Shown: positions 8,176-17,112 of the stretch, in pieces | Layout of the letters: the number at the start of each line of letters is the position of its first letter | How positions within the stretch are numbered: the stretch's first letter is position 1 | Assembly: GCA_035528375.1 (NCBI GenBank) | Contig: DATKYS010000072.1 | Location: 1 to 64,000 of the forward strand | Direction of reading: 5' to 3' | Length of the DNA: 64,000 nucleotides | From: a bacterium | GTDB lineage: Bacteria > RBG-13-66-14 | The notes under the pieces: generated by a model | Told to the model about the DNA's origin: nothing | The model's database searches: none | What the model saw: the letters and a program-made list of their open reading frames with translations, nothing else | Translations under genes and position numbers: made by a program

Positions 8176-9234
8176 GTGGGGATTTTCGAAAAACTGGTCG
8201 AGGGCGGCCACGAGCAGCTCATCTTCTGCCAGCACCGCCCGACCAAGCTGCGCGCCCTGATCGCCATCCACAACACGACTTTGGGGCCGGCGCTGGGCGG
8301 ATGCCGAATCCGGAATTACCCCACCGAGGACGACGCCGTGGCCGACACGCTCCGTCTGGCGGAGAGTATGACCTATCAGGCGGCGCTGGCCAACTACGAC
8401 GCCGGCGGGGGGATGACCGTCATCTGGGGAGAGCCGGAGATAAAAGAGGACGAGGCTGTTCTGCGCGCCTTCGGTCGCTTCCTGAACGGCATCGGCGGCC
8501 GCATCGTCACCTTCTCCGACCTGGGCACCGACGACGACGACATGCGCTCGGTGGGCATCGAGACGCCCCACGTCATCGCCAGTTCCCCCCACGAGGTCCC
8601 CTCGGATGTGGGGGCGGCCTGGGGGGTGTTCTACGGCATCACCGCCTGCCTGAACACCGTTTTCAACAGCTCCAGCGTGCAGGACCGGACCGTCGTCATC
8701 CAGGGCGTGGGGGGCGTGGGCAGCGCCCTGGCTTCGATCCTCGTCCAGATGGGCGCAAAGCTCTACATTTCCGACCTGAAGTACGACCCCCTGAAGGCGA
8801 TTCAGGACCTCCACCCCGACGTGGAGATGGTCCGGACGGACGAGATTTACGACTTGCCGTGCGACATCTTCAGCCCCTGCGCCGTTGGGGGAGTGATAGA
8901 CGCCGACACGGTGGAGCGCCTGCGGTGCAAGATCGTGGCCGGCGCCGCCTTCAACGTCCTCTCCGACGCCTCCTTGGCGCTGCGTCTCGAGGAGCGGGGA
9001 ATCCTCCTCGCGCCGGAATTCGTGATAAACGCCGGCGACGTCCTGATGATGAACCGCCCGGGCGGCATGGCCGACCTCGAGGAGGTCAAACGGGCGACGC
9101 GCCAGATATACCTGAACCTTTCCAAGGTCTTCGCCCGCGCCAGACAGATGGGCGTTCCACCGCTCTTCGCCGCCCAGGAGATGGCGCGCGAGAAGATAGC
9201 CCGCATCGGAAAGACCAAGTCAATCATGTGCTAG
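8176..9234 (+). CDS. leucine/phenylalanine dehydrogenase-like protein lacking both active-site lysines
   Basis: The whole 352-residue chain follows leucine dehydrogenase of the Glu/Leu/Phe/Val family, residue for residue over the first 120: EQLIFCQ, TTLGPALGG, LAESMTY, GGG, SDLGT, then the Rossmann motif GVGGVGSA and CDIFSPCAVGGVI. The two lysines used for substrate binding and catalysis (68 and 80 in Bacillus enzymes) are Gln68 and Met80 here; Asp115 is kept. Normal oxidative deamination is therefore doubtful. It may be a binding or regulatory paralogue, or act on another substrate. GTG start at 8176 with GGAGG 8 nt upstream. The next gene, enolase, starts 27 nt after its stop. Confidence 0.85.
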   Translation: MGIFEKLVEGGHEQLIFCQHRPTKLRALIAIHNTTLGPALGGCRIRNYPTEDDAVADTLRLAESMTYQAALANYDAGGGMTVIWGEPEIKEDEAVLRAFGRFLNGIGGRIVTFSDLGTDDDDMRSVGIETPHVIASSPHEVPSDVGAAWGVFYGITACLNTVFNSSSVQDRTVVIQGVGGVGSALASILVQMGAKLYISDLKYDPLKAIQDLHPDVEMVRTDEIYDLPCDIFSPCAVGGVIDADTVERLRCKIVAGAAFNVLSDASLALRLEERGILLAPEFVINAGDVLMMNRPGGMADLEEVKRATRQIYLNLSKVFARARQMGVPPLFAAQEMAREKIARIGKTKSIMC

Positions 9235-9261
9235 GGCACAAACAACGGGGAGAATCACCAG

Positions 9262-10557
9262 ATGTGTAAGATAGCTGCGGTCGTTGGCCGCGAAGTTCTC
9301 GACTCCCGGAGCAACCCCACCGTGGAAGTCGAGGTCCTGACCAACGGGGAGAAGATCGGTCGGGCCACGGTCCCCTCGGGGGCCAGCACCGGCGAGCACG
9401 AGGCCGTCGAGCTGCGCGACGGAGACAAGTCGCGCTACCGCGGCCTGGGCGTTCTCAACGCCGTGAAGAATGTGAACACGGAGATACGCGAGCTCCTGGT
9501 GGGGATGAACCCCCTGGACCAGGAGAACATAGACCGGGCGCTGATCGAGCTGGACGGCACTCCGAACAAGGGCCGCCTGGGGGCCAACGCCATCCTGGGG
9601 GCCAGCATCGCCGTGGCCAAGGCGGCGGCCCAGCACTACGACATACCGTTGTACCGCTACCTGGGCGGTGCCGCGGCCCACGTCATGCCCGTGCCCATGT
9701 TCAACATCCTCAACGGGGGTGTCCACGCCGACAACAATGTGGACATACAGGAGTTCATGATCTGCCCCACGGGCTTCCCCAGCTTCCGCGAGGCGCTGCG
9801 GGCCGGCTCGGAAATTTTCCACGCCCTGGCCCGGGTGCTCAAGAAGCAGGGGCACACCACGGACGTGGGCAACGAGGGCGGCTACGCCCCCAACCTCAAG
9901 TCCAACGCCGAGGCCTTCGAAAAGCTCATCGAGGCCATAGATCTCGCCGGATATAAACCGGGGGGCGACGTATGGATTGCCATAGACGCCGCCGCCAACA
10001 GCTTCTATAAGGACGGTAATTACCGTCTGGAGGCCGTGGGCAAGACCTTCGACTCCGCCGGCCTCATCAAAATCTACTGCGAGTGGGCCGACATCTACCC
10101 GCTCATCTGCATCGAGGACGGCCTGGCCGAGAACGACTGGGAGGGCTTCATCGAGCTCACACGCCTGCTGGGCGACCGTATCCAGATCGTGGGCGACGAC
10201 ATCTACGTCACCGACGTGGACAAATTGCGGGAGGGGATCAGGCGCAAGGCCTCCAACTCGATACTTATCAAGTTCAACCAGATAGGCACGGTGAGCGAAA
10301 CGCTCCTCACGATGCGCACCGCCTTCCGCTCAGAGATGACCTGCGTCGTCAGCCACCGCTCCGGGGAAACGGAGGACTCCGCCATCGCCCACCTGGCCGT
10401 GGCCACCAACTGCGGCATGATCAAGGCCGGGGCCCCCAACCGCGGCGAGCGCCTGGTCAAGTACAACGAGCTCCTGCGGATAGAGGAGGCGCTGGAGACC
10501 TCGGAGTACGCCGGCATGGATGCGTTCAACGCCGACGTCGGCAAGAACGGAGGGTGA
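9262..10557 (+). CDS. eno: enolase (phosphopyruvate hydratase)
   Basis: Glycolytic enzyme converting 2-phosphoglycerate to phosphoenolpyruvate. Seen: N-terminus with [32 protein letters not shown], the metal-binding region [24 protein letters not shown], and the signature [15 protein letters not shown] followed by [17 protein letters not shown]. Length 431 residues is standard. GGGGAG precedes the ATG. Its stop overlaps the ATG of the next lipoprotein gene (TGATG), so the two are translated together. Confidence 0.98.
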   Translation: MCKIAAVVGREVLDSRSNPTVEVEVLTNGEKIGRATVPSGASTGEHEAVELRDGDKSRYRGLGVLNAVKNVNTEIRELLVGMNPLDQENIDRALIELDGTPNKGRLGANAILGASIAVAKAAAQHYDIPLYRYLGGAAAHVMPVPMFNILNGGVHADNNVDIQEFMICPTGFPSFREALRAGSEIFHALARVLKKQGHTTDVGNEGGYAPNLKSNAEAFEKLIEAIDLAGYKPGGDVWIAIDAAANSFYKDGNYRLEAVGKTFDSAGLIKIYCEWADIYPLICIEDGLAENDWEGFIELTRLLGDRIQIVGDDIYVTDVDKLREGIRRKASNSILIKFNQIGTVSETLLTMRTAFRSEMTCVVSHRSGETEDSAIAHLAVATNCGMIKAGAPNRGERLVKYNELLRIEEALETSEYAGMDAFNADVGKNGG

Positions 10558-11174
10558 TGAACACGGTACTGGACGCAATCTACGCGGTTCCACTGCTGGT
10601 CGTGCTACTCCTGGCCGGTTGCGCCAGCGGCTCCGAGGAGGCCGGGTGGACGCCCATGCCCGACCTGGAACGACTCCCCCCGTCGGCCGTCGGGGGTTTC
10701 GGGACGCGGGAGGGCGGGGAGGTCATGCGCTTCGACGGGAAGGACTTCCTCGTCGCGCGTGTGTGGAGCGCCGAGGAGCTCAACGCACCCCTGACGCAGA
10801 AGCCCTGCGCCTACTGGTGGTACGAGGCGGCCTGGGAGGAGCCCGACGTCAGCCACCACATCACGACCCAGATTTCAAAAAACACGCTCTACGTGGAAAT
10901 GGGCGGCAAGCTGATCGAGGTGGGGCAGGCCAAGCGGGGCTTCGCCCCCCAGTACGTAAAAACCTTCGCCCGGGGCGAAGAGCCCGAGCACATGCGCTTC
11001 GTGGACTGGAATTTCTACGATTTCCCCGAGGCGACCTACGAGGAGTGGACCCTCGTGCAGGGCGGCGAGTACAGAATCCGCGTCGAGGTCTTCGGCTCGG
11101 CCTACGAGGACGATTCGGGCGACATCGTTTACGAGACGTACTACCACTACACCTTCCTCGAATTGCTCGATTGA
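10557..11174 (+). CDS. lipoprotein of unknown function
   Basis: A 205-residue protein with a lipoprotein signal (LLLAGCASG) and no domain I recognise. The mature part is rich in Trp, Tyr and acidic residues and looks like a single beta-rich domain. The ATG overlaps the enolase stop codon (TGATG), so translation depends on the enolase message. A terminator-like hairpin follows 37 nt after the stop. The link with enolase may be simply positional. Confidence 0.75.
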   Translation: MNTVLDAIYAVPLLVVLLLAGCASGSEEAGWTPMPDLERLPPSAVGGFGTREGGEVMRFDGKDFLVARVWSAEELNAPLTQKPCAYWWYEAAWEEPDVSHHITTQISKNTLYVEMGGKLIEVGQAKRGFAPQYVKTFARGEEPEHMRFVDWNFYDFPEATYEEWTLVQGGEYRIRVEVFGSAYEDDSGDIVYETYYHYTFLELLD

Positions 11175-11211
11175 AGGGATGATTGGGTAGTCGGCCTTTG
11201 TGGATGTGTAA

Positions 11212-11240
11212 GGCGGGGGCTCTGCACCCCGCCCGTTTTT
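11212..11240 (+). terminator. rho-independent terminator after the enolase-lipoprotein unit
   Basis: GGCGGGG and CCCCGCC with an 8-nt loop, followed by CGTTTTTC. The stem sequence is also related to the REP-like families next to it. Confidence 0.6.
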
Positions 11241-11241
11241 C

Positions 11242-11700
11242 GGGCCGACCTAAAGATCGGCCCCTACGAGGTTAACGCACGATTAACGCCTTGCCCGTAG
11301 GGGCGGGTGTCTACACCCGCCCGCGGTCATTCACCGTTATGGGCTACGAATGTAGAGCGGGGATTCCTATTCCCGCTGTTTTTGCTTCGACCCTCACCCC
11401 AACCCTCTCCCTATGAGGGAGAGGGTGGATAAGGCGGCCCTCACCCCAGCCCGCGTCTCGCGGGTTGTGATGACGTAGGGGCCGACCGACGGCGCGCCGT
11501 TCAGGTCGGCCAGCGGGCGACCGTGGACGGTCGCCCCTACGGTCGGGATTCGCTGGGTATGTACGTAGGGGCGGGTGTCCACACCCGCCCGTTTTCAATC
11601 GAATCCTAAATGTTGGGCGGGGACTTTAATCCCCGCCGCTTTTTCAAATGCAGCCCTCACCCTCGGTCCCTCTCCCACAGGGAGAGGGAGGCCGTGGCGA
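11242..11700. repeat. intergenic cluster of REP-like hairpins (cluster 2)
   Basis: No gene is visible in this gap between convergent genes. It carries GGGCCGACC/GATCGGCCC followed by CTACG (11242-11268), GTAGGGGCGGGTGT/ACACCCGCCC (11297-11323), AGCGGGGA/TCCCGCT with a T-run (11355-11385), a CCTCTCCC/GGGAGAGG unit (11402-11426), GTAGGGGCCGACC/GGTCGGCC (11475-11510), GGGCGACC/GGTCGCCCCTAC (11515-11541), a second GTAGGGGCGGG unit (11565-11591) and GGGCGGGG/CCCCGCC (11615-11637). It is the richest cluster in the window. Confidence 0.8.
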
Positions 11701-11704
11701 TCCG

Positions 11705-13756
11705 TTACCCCCCGTTGCCCAGACGGCTCAGGGAGACCAGCGCTCGGGCCCACACAGCCCAGTCGCCCTCCTCCGCCGCGGTCGGGGCGGCCTCTCTCAA
11801 AAACCCATCATCGCCCAAAAACTCACCGGCGAATAGCAGCAAGGCGGCTTTGTAAATACAGCGCTCCAGCCCCGCGTTTATGCTCTCCATCGCCACGGAG
11901 GGGTTGGTCTCGGCCCGCGCCAGGGCCAGGTAGCCGTCGGGCAGCTCGGGGGAGAGCACGACGGCCTGCTGCGCCGCCTTCCGGGCGTGGTAAACGTCGC
12001 CCAGGTCTAAGTACACCCGCGACAGGTCGGCGAGGATCGAGCCTTCGGCGAAGGGCGCTTCGGCCGCCCGCTGGAGGGTGGCCAGCGCCGCCAGGTCGTC
12101 GCCCCGCCCCCGCTGGGCCCGGGCTATTGAAAGCTCCAGCCGGGCGGGATCCAGGGCGCTCCCCCGCAGTTCGAGAAATTCCTCCTCGGCGCGTTGGTAG
12201 TCCCCGGCGGCGAGGAGCGCCTGTCCCAGGTTGAGCCTCGCCGGGAGCATCCCGGAATTTTGGTCGAGGGCCAGTTCCTGGTAGCGCACCGCCCCGGCGT
12301 AGTCGCCCCGGGCGTAGGCCTCGGTGCCCAGGTTGTTGTAGCCCACGGCGAGGTTGTCGTAGGCCCGCGTGACCTCCGGCTTGTAGGCCGTGGCGGCGAC
12401 GAAGGGTATCAGAATTGCCGCGGTGAAAACCGCGCTCAGCCTGAACTTTTTGCTGAATTTCCACCGCCTCCGGAGGCGGATGAGCCGAATGACGCGCTCG
12501 ACGAACAGACCCGCGCCGATTATCACCAGCGGAATCACCGGGAAGCGGAACCGGGCGGTGACGAAGAATGGGAGTAGCACGACGGCGTAGGCCAGGGCGA
12601 TGACGCCCAGGACCCGCGCCCCCCGGCGTCGGCCGAGGACCAGCCCCGCCGCGCCCAGGGGCAGAAGAACGTACAGGCTCAACCAGGGCCACTTCAGCAG
12701 CGGGACGAACTCACCCTCGAAGTAGAAGTTTTCCACCTGGGGGTACTCGAAGCCGTTGAGCACGAGGAGCGCCCGCTTCCCGAAAAGGCCCGCGATGCGC
12801 CAGGGGTCCTTCTCCAACTCCTCGACGAACCGTTGGGTCCAGTAGGCGGATACCCCCGAGTCGGAGGGCGGCGGGTCGCCCCTCTCGGCCGCCTCGCGCT
12901 CCGCCGGCCAGCGGGCGGTGAAGTCCAGGCTGTAGGCGGCCGTTGAGTAGGGCCGATAGAGCCCCACGGCGCCGGGCTGGTTGCCCAGGTAGAGGTTGAG
13001 GCCGCCGTTGGTGGACAGGGGCACGAAATGCCCGTCGGCCAGGCTGTTGGCGAGGGTAACCGGAGCGACGACGACGACCGCCGCGGCGACGAGAAGCCCC
13101 AGCTCCTTGAATGCCGACCTTTTATCCCGTTTCAGCCGCCGGAGGAAGAGATAGATTCCCACCGCGGCCGCCGGAACCGCTAAAAGGCCGTGGGCCAGCG
13201 TCGCCAGGGCGAAGGCGACTCCGATTCCCACGGCGGTCCACCGCCCCGGTCGTTGAAGATGTCGCACGGCGAGGTAAGTCCCCAGAACCGCGAGGAACGT
13301 CGTCAGGGTCGTGGGCAACAGGAGGGTTTCGGTGAAGAAGAACTGGGAGTAGAGCACCGCCGCGCCGAGAATGCCCAGAGCCCACCAGCGGCCCGTCAGC
13401 CGCCGCGCCGTCCGCCAGATGAAAAAGAGCGCCACCAGGCCGAGGAGCGCCTGTAGCACCCGCACCGTCCACCAGCTCCCGCCCGCCAGCGCGTACACGC
13501 CGCCCAGCGTCATCTGGTAGAGGGGGCTCATGAAGAACGGCAGCTCGGGCCCTTCGCCGGCGGCGATCCCCAGCGCCTGGGTGTGGTAGTACCGCTCGTC
13601 TATGCCGAGGTAATCCCCGAAGGGGCTGTCGGCGAGCTGTAGAAGCAGGACCAGCCGGATGACCGCGGCGACGAGGAGCGCCACGGCGAACCAGAAGCGG
13701 TCGTCGCGCCAGGGATGCCGCCGATCCAGTGGCTTAGCTGGCGGGTAGAGTTTCAC
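11705..13756 (-). CDS. PMT/ArnT-like membrane glycosyltransferase with C-terminal TPR repeats
   Basis: A 683-residue fusion. The first 430 residues hold about ten hydrophobic helices of the GT39/GT83 (PMT/ArnT) fold, with the acidic loop motif IDERYYH after the first helix, as in enzymes that use polyprenyl-phosphate sugars. The C-terminal 230 residues are TPR-like helical pairs (AVGYNNLGTEAYARGDYAGAV, ARLNLGQALLAAGDYQ), facing the periplasm by the usual topology. The target is unknown. It starts 23 nt inside the end of the deacetylase-like gene and closes a three-gene operon. A relative with the same architecture lies at 18520-20442. Confidence 0.8.
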   Translation of the reverse strand: MKLYPPAKPLDRRHPWRDDRFWFAVALLVAAVIRLVLLLQLADSPFGDYLGIDERYYHTQALGIAAGEGPELPFFMSPLYQMTLGGVYALAGGSWWTVRVLQALLGLVALFFIWRTARRLTGRWWALGILGAAVLYSQFFFTETLLLPTTLTTFLAVLGTYLAVRHLQRPGRWTAVGIGVAFALATLAHGLLAVPAAAVGIYLFLRRLKRDKRSAFKELGLLVAAAVVVVAPVTLANSLADGHFVPLSTNGGLNLYLGNQPGAVGLYRPYSTAAYSLDFTARWPAEREAAERGDPPPSDSGVSAYWTQRFVEELEKDPWRIAGLFGKRALLVLNGFEYPQVENFYFEGEFVPLLKWPWLSLYVLLPLGAAGLVLGRRRGARVLGVIALAYAVVLLPFFVTARFRFPVIPLVIIGAGLFVERVIRLIRLRRRWKFSKKFRLSAVFTAAILIPFVAATAYKPEVTRAYDNLAVGYNNLGTEAYARGDYAGAVRYQELALDQNSGMLPARLNLGQALLAAGDYQRAEEEFLELRGSALDPARLELSIARAQRGRGDDLAALATLQRAAEAPFAEGSILADLSRVYLDLGDVYHARKAAQQAVVLSPELPDGYLALARAETNPSVAMESINAGLERCIYKAALLLFAGEFLGDDGFLREAAPTAAEEGDWAVWARALVSLSRLGNGG

Positions 13757-15254
13757 CGGGGTGGAGCTCGGCGGTTTTTTCGGGGTCGTTCGAGATTGAT
13801 AATTTTATGATTTTACTGGAGTTGTTGGCGATTCCACCCTCCCCGGCGAACAGTCGTTCGGCGGCCTTTGTGTGCTCGATGAATTCCCCCGCCGGGCCGC
13901 ACCAGGCGCCGTTCTCCCGGGCGTGGGCCAGGATTTTTCGAAAAACTTCGCCCCAGCCGGGGTAGGCCGGACCGAAGACCCGCTGGTGCCAGAGGATGCA
14001 ACAGGCGGCGCCCGCCTCACGCGCGGCGTCGAGATACGGTAGGACGCGGCTCCAGGCGTCCTCCACGTCCACCTCGCCATCGCCGTATTTTTTAAAGAGC
14101 GCGCCGTCCATCACCACGAGAGGAAGCTCAAACAGGACAGAATCGAAGACCCGGTACGGCCCGCCGGTGCCGACGCGGTAGCCGGGGCCGTCGGGGAAAC
14201 CGAGGCTGGAATCGTAAGCCGGCCCGGCCTGCGCGATTAGGCCGAGGTCGTCGGGACCGCGCAGGTGGAGGTAGTGCGCCCGACCGCCGGTGGGGGGGAA
14301 GCCGGTCGCCCGCTCGAAGGCGGCCAGCTCCGCGCCGAGTTTTTCAAAGTCGCCGGCGGTCTCGTAGCCGTAGTGGACGCCGATTTCCTGACCGGTCCGT
14401 TTAAGAAAAGCCAGCTCAAGCTTGAGCCTGTTGAATTTGTACTCCGGGTCCCAGCGCCCCCGGCGCCCGGCGTGGAAGAGATACGTCGCCCGGTTCGGAG
14501 CGTCGGCCGCGACGCAATCGTCCAGGCACCGGTGGCGGTCGGGTTCGCGCAGCAGACGGAACATCCGCCCCGCGGCCCGCAGGTGCGTTTTCGAGAATTT
14601 GATCAGCCCCGCGGCCAGGAGGCGCAGGGCCCGCCGGAAGCTCCGCTCGCTCAGCGAGTCCACGTCGTGGGTCAGGACGACCGACCAGTCCGCCCCTTCG
14701 GGATGGCGCCCGTACCTGACGACGGTGTTCCTGACGGCGAGTGCGCCGGCGAAGAAACGGCCCCATTCCTCGAGCCGGGGGCGCTCGAAGGTTTCCGGCG
14801 GGAGGGCGCTCGTACCCAGACAGAGGCGGCCGTGGGCGTCGCGCCGCTCGGGGAAACGCCGCTCTTCCTCCTGCGTTAAGAGATACCACGCCGTCGCCAG
14901 GGGGTCCGCCGCGAGGTGAACGCGGTCCCCGTCGAGTGTGACGAGGTTTTTCCCGGATTTATCCGCATACAGCGTTTTGCCCGGAAGCCGGGCCTCGGCG
15001 TCGCCGAAGAGGGCGAATAGCTCCCTGGGCCAATCGAAGGGGCCCGGCGGTTCGCCCTGGAGTCTGAGAAGCACGCCGGTCGGCTCGGTCGCCCTCGCAG
15101 GGTGGATGGTGATGTCCCCCTCCACCCCGTAGCCCACCGACGCTCCCTCCACGGGGACGAGGACGCCGCCCAGGCGCAGGATTTCGCCAAAAGCGTACTC
15201 CAGCCGCCGGCGGCGCGTCGGCTCTACGTCATCGCTGAAGAGGAGCCTAACCAC
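13734..15254 (-). CDS. polysaccharide-deacetylase-like protein with DUF7033-type N-terminus
   Basis: A 506-residue protein. The N-terminal 180 residues resemble the DUF7033 region often fused to NodB-like domains. The NodB part begins with VVLTHDVDSL, giving the two aspartates, and has EIGVHYGYET, giving one metal His. The usual second His of the HxxxH motif is not obvious, so hydrolase activity is likely but not assured. It probably trims acetyl groups from a surface or peptidoglycan sugar. It overlaps the FemAB-like gene by 8 nt and the glycosyltransferase gene by 23 nt, so all three belong to one message. Confidence 0.7.
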   Translation of the reverse strand: MVRLLFSDDVEPTRRRRLEYAFGEILRLGGVLVPVEGASVGYGVEGDITIHPARATEPTGVLLRLQGEPPGPFDWPRELFALFGDAEARLPGKTLYADKSGKNLVTLDGDRVHLAADPLATAWYLLTQEEERRFPERRDAHGRLCLGTSALPPETFERPRLEEWGRFFAGALAVRNTVVRYGRHPEGADWSVVLTHDVDSLSERSFRRALRLLAAGLIKFSKTHLRAAGRMFRLLREPDRHRCLDDCVAADAPNRATYLFHAGRRGRWDPEYKFNRLKLELAFLKRTGQEIGVHYGYETAGDFEKLGAELAAFERATGFPPTGGRAHYLHLRGPDDLGLIAQAGPAYDSSLGFPDGPGYRVGTGGPYRVFDSVLFELPLVVMDGALFKKYGDGEVDVEDAWSRVLPYLDAAREAGAACCILWHQRVFGPAYPGWGEVFRKILAHARENGAWCGPAGEFIEHTKAAERLFAGEGGIANNSSKIIKLSISNDPEKTAELHPGETLPAS

Positions 15255-16161
15255 CCCGCAGCACCCTTCGCAGACCCTTCATGAATCGGCGGGTCTTGGC
15301 GAACACGACCCGGGTCTGGAAGTAGGGGACCAGGTCCCCGCCGAAACCACGCTTGAAGCGGCAGAGATGCTCCGTGTTGGCGCCCACGAAATCCAGGTTT
15401 TTGCCGTCCTTTGCCGACTCCTCCAGGACACGGGCGACGAGGGCGGTGGGCGATCCGTCGCCGTGCCCCGCCGCGTCGCTGGCCGCGAGGGTGTAGTACC
15501 CGGCGGATGCGTCCCGGCCCAGGAGGACGGCGGCCGTATCCGTCTCGAAAATCGTCCCCCGACCCGCAAGTCCCCGGACAAGCGCCTCCGGGGCATGGGG
15601 CAGGCGCTGGCGGTCCATGCCTTCCCGGTGCAGCCGGTAAAGCGTTTCCCACGTATCGGCGACGCGGACGACGATGCCCGACTCGCGGGATTTTTTCAAC
15701 TGGCGGCGGGTGGCCGAATCCCAGGCGTCTTCGTCTGCCGGGGGGACGAGGTAGGTGTAACGCGGAATAACCTCCCATCCCAGGCGCAGGAAGGGCCGCG
15801 CGTCGGTCACGTGGGGCGGGTGGATGAAGGCGGCCTCGACGAGCCCCAGGCCGCGCATATACTCGTCCACCGCGCGCACCGTTTTCTCCCAGACCGACTC
15901 GCCCCTCCCCGGCGCCGGGTCCGCGATCGGTACTTCCCAGATACCCCAGTACTGGCCCAGGGGCGGCAGGACGCCGGTTTTTCCCTCCCGCAGGAGGGGG
16001 AAGAGGGCCCGCGTCTCCCCGCCGGAGCTCACCTCGAAGAGCTCGACGGCGTCGCGAAAAACCTCCCGGACGGCGTCCAGGTAATCGGTGAGGTAGTACG
16101 CGCCGAGGCCCATGAGTGTCGGCCTATCGCCCCTGAGAGCCCTGACTTCGAAATCGGCCAT
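15247..16161 (-). CDS. FemAB/GNAT-like acyl or aminoacyl transferase
   Basis: A 304-residue protein with the features of the FemAB/BioF2-like double-GNAT fold: the central RRQLKKSRESGIVVR segment, a region with GYYTLAASDAAGHGDGSPTA and the tail LDFVGANTEHLCRFKRGFGG, close to the typical D..G....G...FK..FG. Such proteins modify peptidoglycan stems, lipids or exopolysaccharides using acyl-CoA or aminoacyl-tRNA. The substrate is unknown; its neighbours point to a cell-surface polymer. ATG at 16161 is chosen; an in-frame TTG at 16182 lies inside the -10 element. First gene of the three-gene operon. Confidence 0.72.
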   Translation of the reverse strand: MADFEVRALRGDRPTLMGLGAYYLTDYLDAVREVFRDAVELFEVSSGGETRALFPLLREGKTGVLPPLGQYWGIWEVPIADPAPGRGESVWEKTVRAVDEYMRGLGLVEAAFIHPPHVTDARPFLRLGWEVIPRYTYLVPPADEDAWDSATRRQLKKSRESGIVVRVADTWETLYRLHREGMDRQRLPHAPEALVRGLAGRGTIFETDTAAVLLGRDASAGYYTLAASDAAGHGDGSPTALVARVLEESAKDGKNLDFVGANTEHLCRFKRGFGGDLVPYFQTRVVFAKTRRFMKGLRRVLRGG

Positions 16162-16181
16162 GCCCCCGCCTTTCGACCTCA

Positions 16182-16190
16182 ATTATAGCA
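16182..16190 (-). promoter_or_regulatory. extended -10 promoter of the surface-polysaccharide operon
   Basis: On the minus strand TGCTATAAT, a perfect -10 with the TGn extension, 20 nt upstream of the ATG at 16161. No good -35 is needed for this class or seen. Confidence 0.65.
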
Positions 16191-16275
16191 TTAAGGCGCG
16201 GGCACGCGCCCGATTGACCCAGGGCCGCCGGGATGCTAGGCTTTACCCGTCGGTCAACCGTGGAGGAAAGACGCC

Positions 16276-16863
16276 GTGCGTCTCTTCGTGGCGGCGGAGA
16301 TACCACCCGGGGTGCAGGAAAAACTTGCCGCGGTGCGGAGCGCCTCGCGCGACTCCGCCTGGCGGTGGGTGGCGGCGGGGAACGTCCACCTGACGCTGAA
16401 ATTCCTGGGGGAGACGGACGAGGGGCTGGTTCCACGGATAAAAGAAGCCCTGGCCGCGGTCTGTCGTCCTCTCACTCCCTTCGAGCTCGGCCTGACCGGT
16501 CTGGGAACGCTCCCCCCCTCGCACCCCCCGGCGGAGGGGGACCGAAGGCCGCCGAGACCGCCGAGGGTCCTCTACGCCGGTCTGGACCGGGGGACGGTCG
16601 AGCTGCGGAGGCTGTCGCTGGGCGTCGAGGATGTTATGGTCGCTCTCGGTTTTCAAAAGGAGAGGCGCCTCTTTACGCCCCACGCCACCCTGGCCCGGGT
16701 GCGCAAGGAGCAGCGCCCCCGGGACGCGGCGGAGCTTTTAGGGCGGTTCGAGGGTAAAAGTTTCGGCGCCTGGCGCTGCGGGGGGGCGGTGCTCTTTTTG
16801 AGCGAGTTGGGCCCCGGCGGGGCGCGTTACACGGCGCTGGGAGAGTTTCCCTTCGGCGTATAA
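16276..16863 (+). CDS. thpR: RNA 2',3'-cyclic phosphodiesterase (ThpR/LigT)
   Basis: 2H phosphoesterase that opens 2',3'-cyclic phosphate ends of RNA, often seen in tRNA repair. The two His-x-Thr-Leu motifs that define the family are HLTL (His38) and HATL in FTPHATLARV. Length 195 residues is typical. GTG start at 16276 with GGAGG 10 nt upstream. It stands alone between the divergent polysaccharide operon and a terminator; no RNA ligase gene accompanies it. Confidence 0.92.
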   Translation: MRLFVAAEIPPGVQEKLAAVRSASRDSAWRWVAAGNVHLTLKFLGETDEGLVPRIKEALAAVCRPLTPFELGLTGLGTLPPSHPPAEGDRRPPRPPRVLYAGLDRGTVELRRLSLGVEDVMVALGFQKERRLFTPHATLARVRKEQRPRDAAELLGRFEGKSFGAWRCGGAVLFLSELGPGGARYTALGEFPFGV

Positions 16864-16866
16864 ATT

Positions 16867-16893
16867 TAGCGGCCATCGCGGACCGCTTTTTCA
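16867..16893 (+). terminator. terminator after thpR
   Basis: AGCGG...CCGCT hairpin followed by TTTTTC, 4 nt after the thpR stop. Confidence 0.6.
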
Positions 16894-17085
16894 CCCCTCA
16901 CCCCGGCTCGTTAAATGACCCGTCCCCTCTCCCTTTCAGTGGAGAGGCTCGCCTACGGGACGGGGTGAGGGTCGGGGTCAGGAACGTGAAAACGGCGGCC
17001 CGCAGAGGGGCCGCCCTACGTTTGGTATTCGATGGTCATTGGCTTTTACTGCCGTAGGGGCGGGTGTCCACACCCGCCCGTAATA
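16894..17085. repeat. intergenic cluster of REP-like hairpins (cluster 3)
   Basis: Between convergent thpR and fabG. It contains CCCTCACCC/GGGTGAGGG-type pieces (16895-16975), GGCGGCCC/GGGCCGCC ending in CCCTACG (16994-17020) and GTAGGGGCGGGTGT/ACACCCGCCC (17054-17080). No gene is seen. Confidence 0.75.
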
Positions 17086-17112
17086 ATTCACCGTCAATGC
17101 CAACGAAACGGT

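Noticed and set aside
7474-8814. Long minus-strand frame over dCMP deaminase and the dehydrogenase-like gene
   Set aside because: Opposite strand has two clear genes with motifs; this frame has none.
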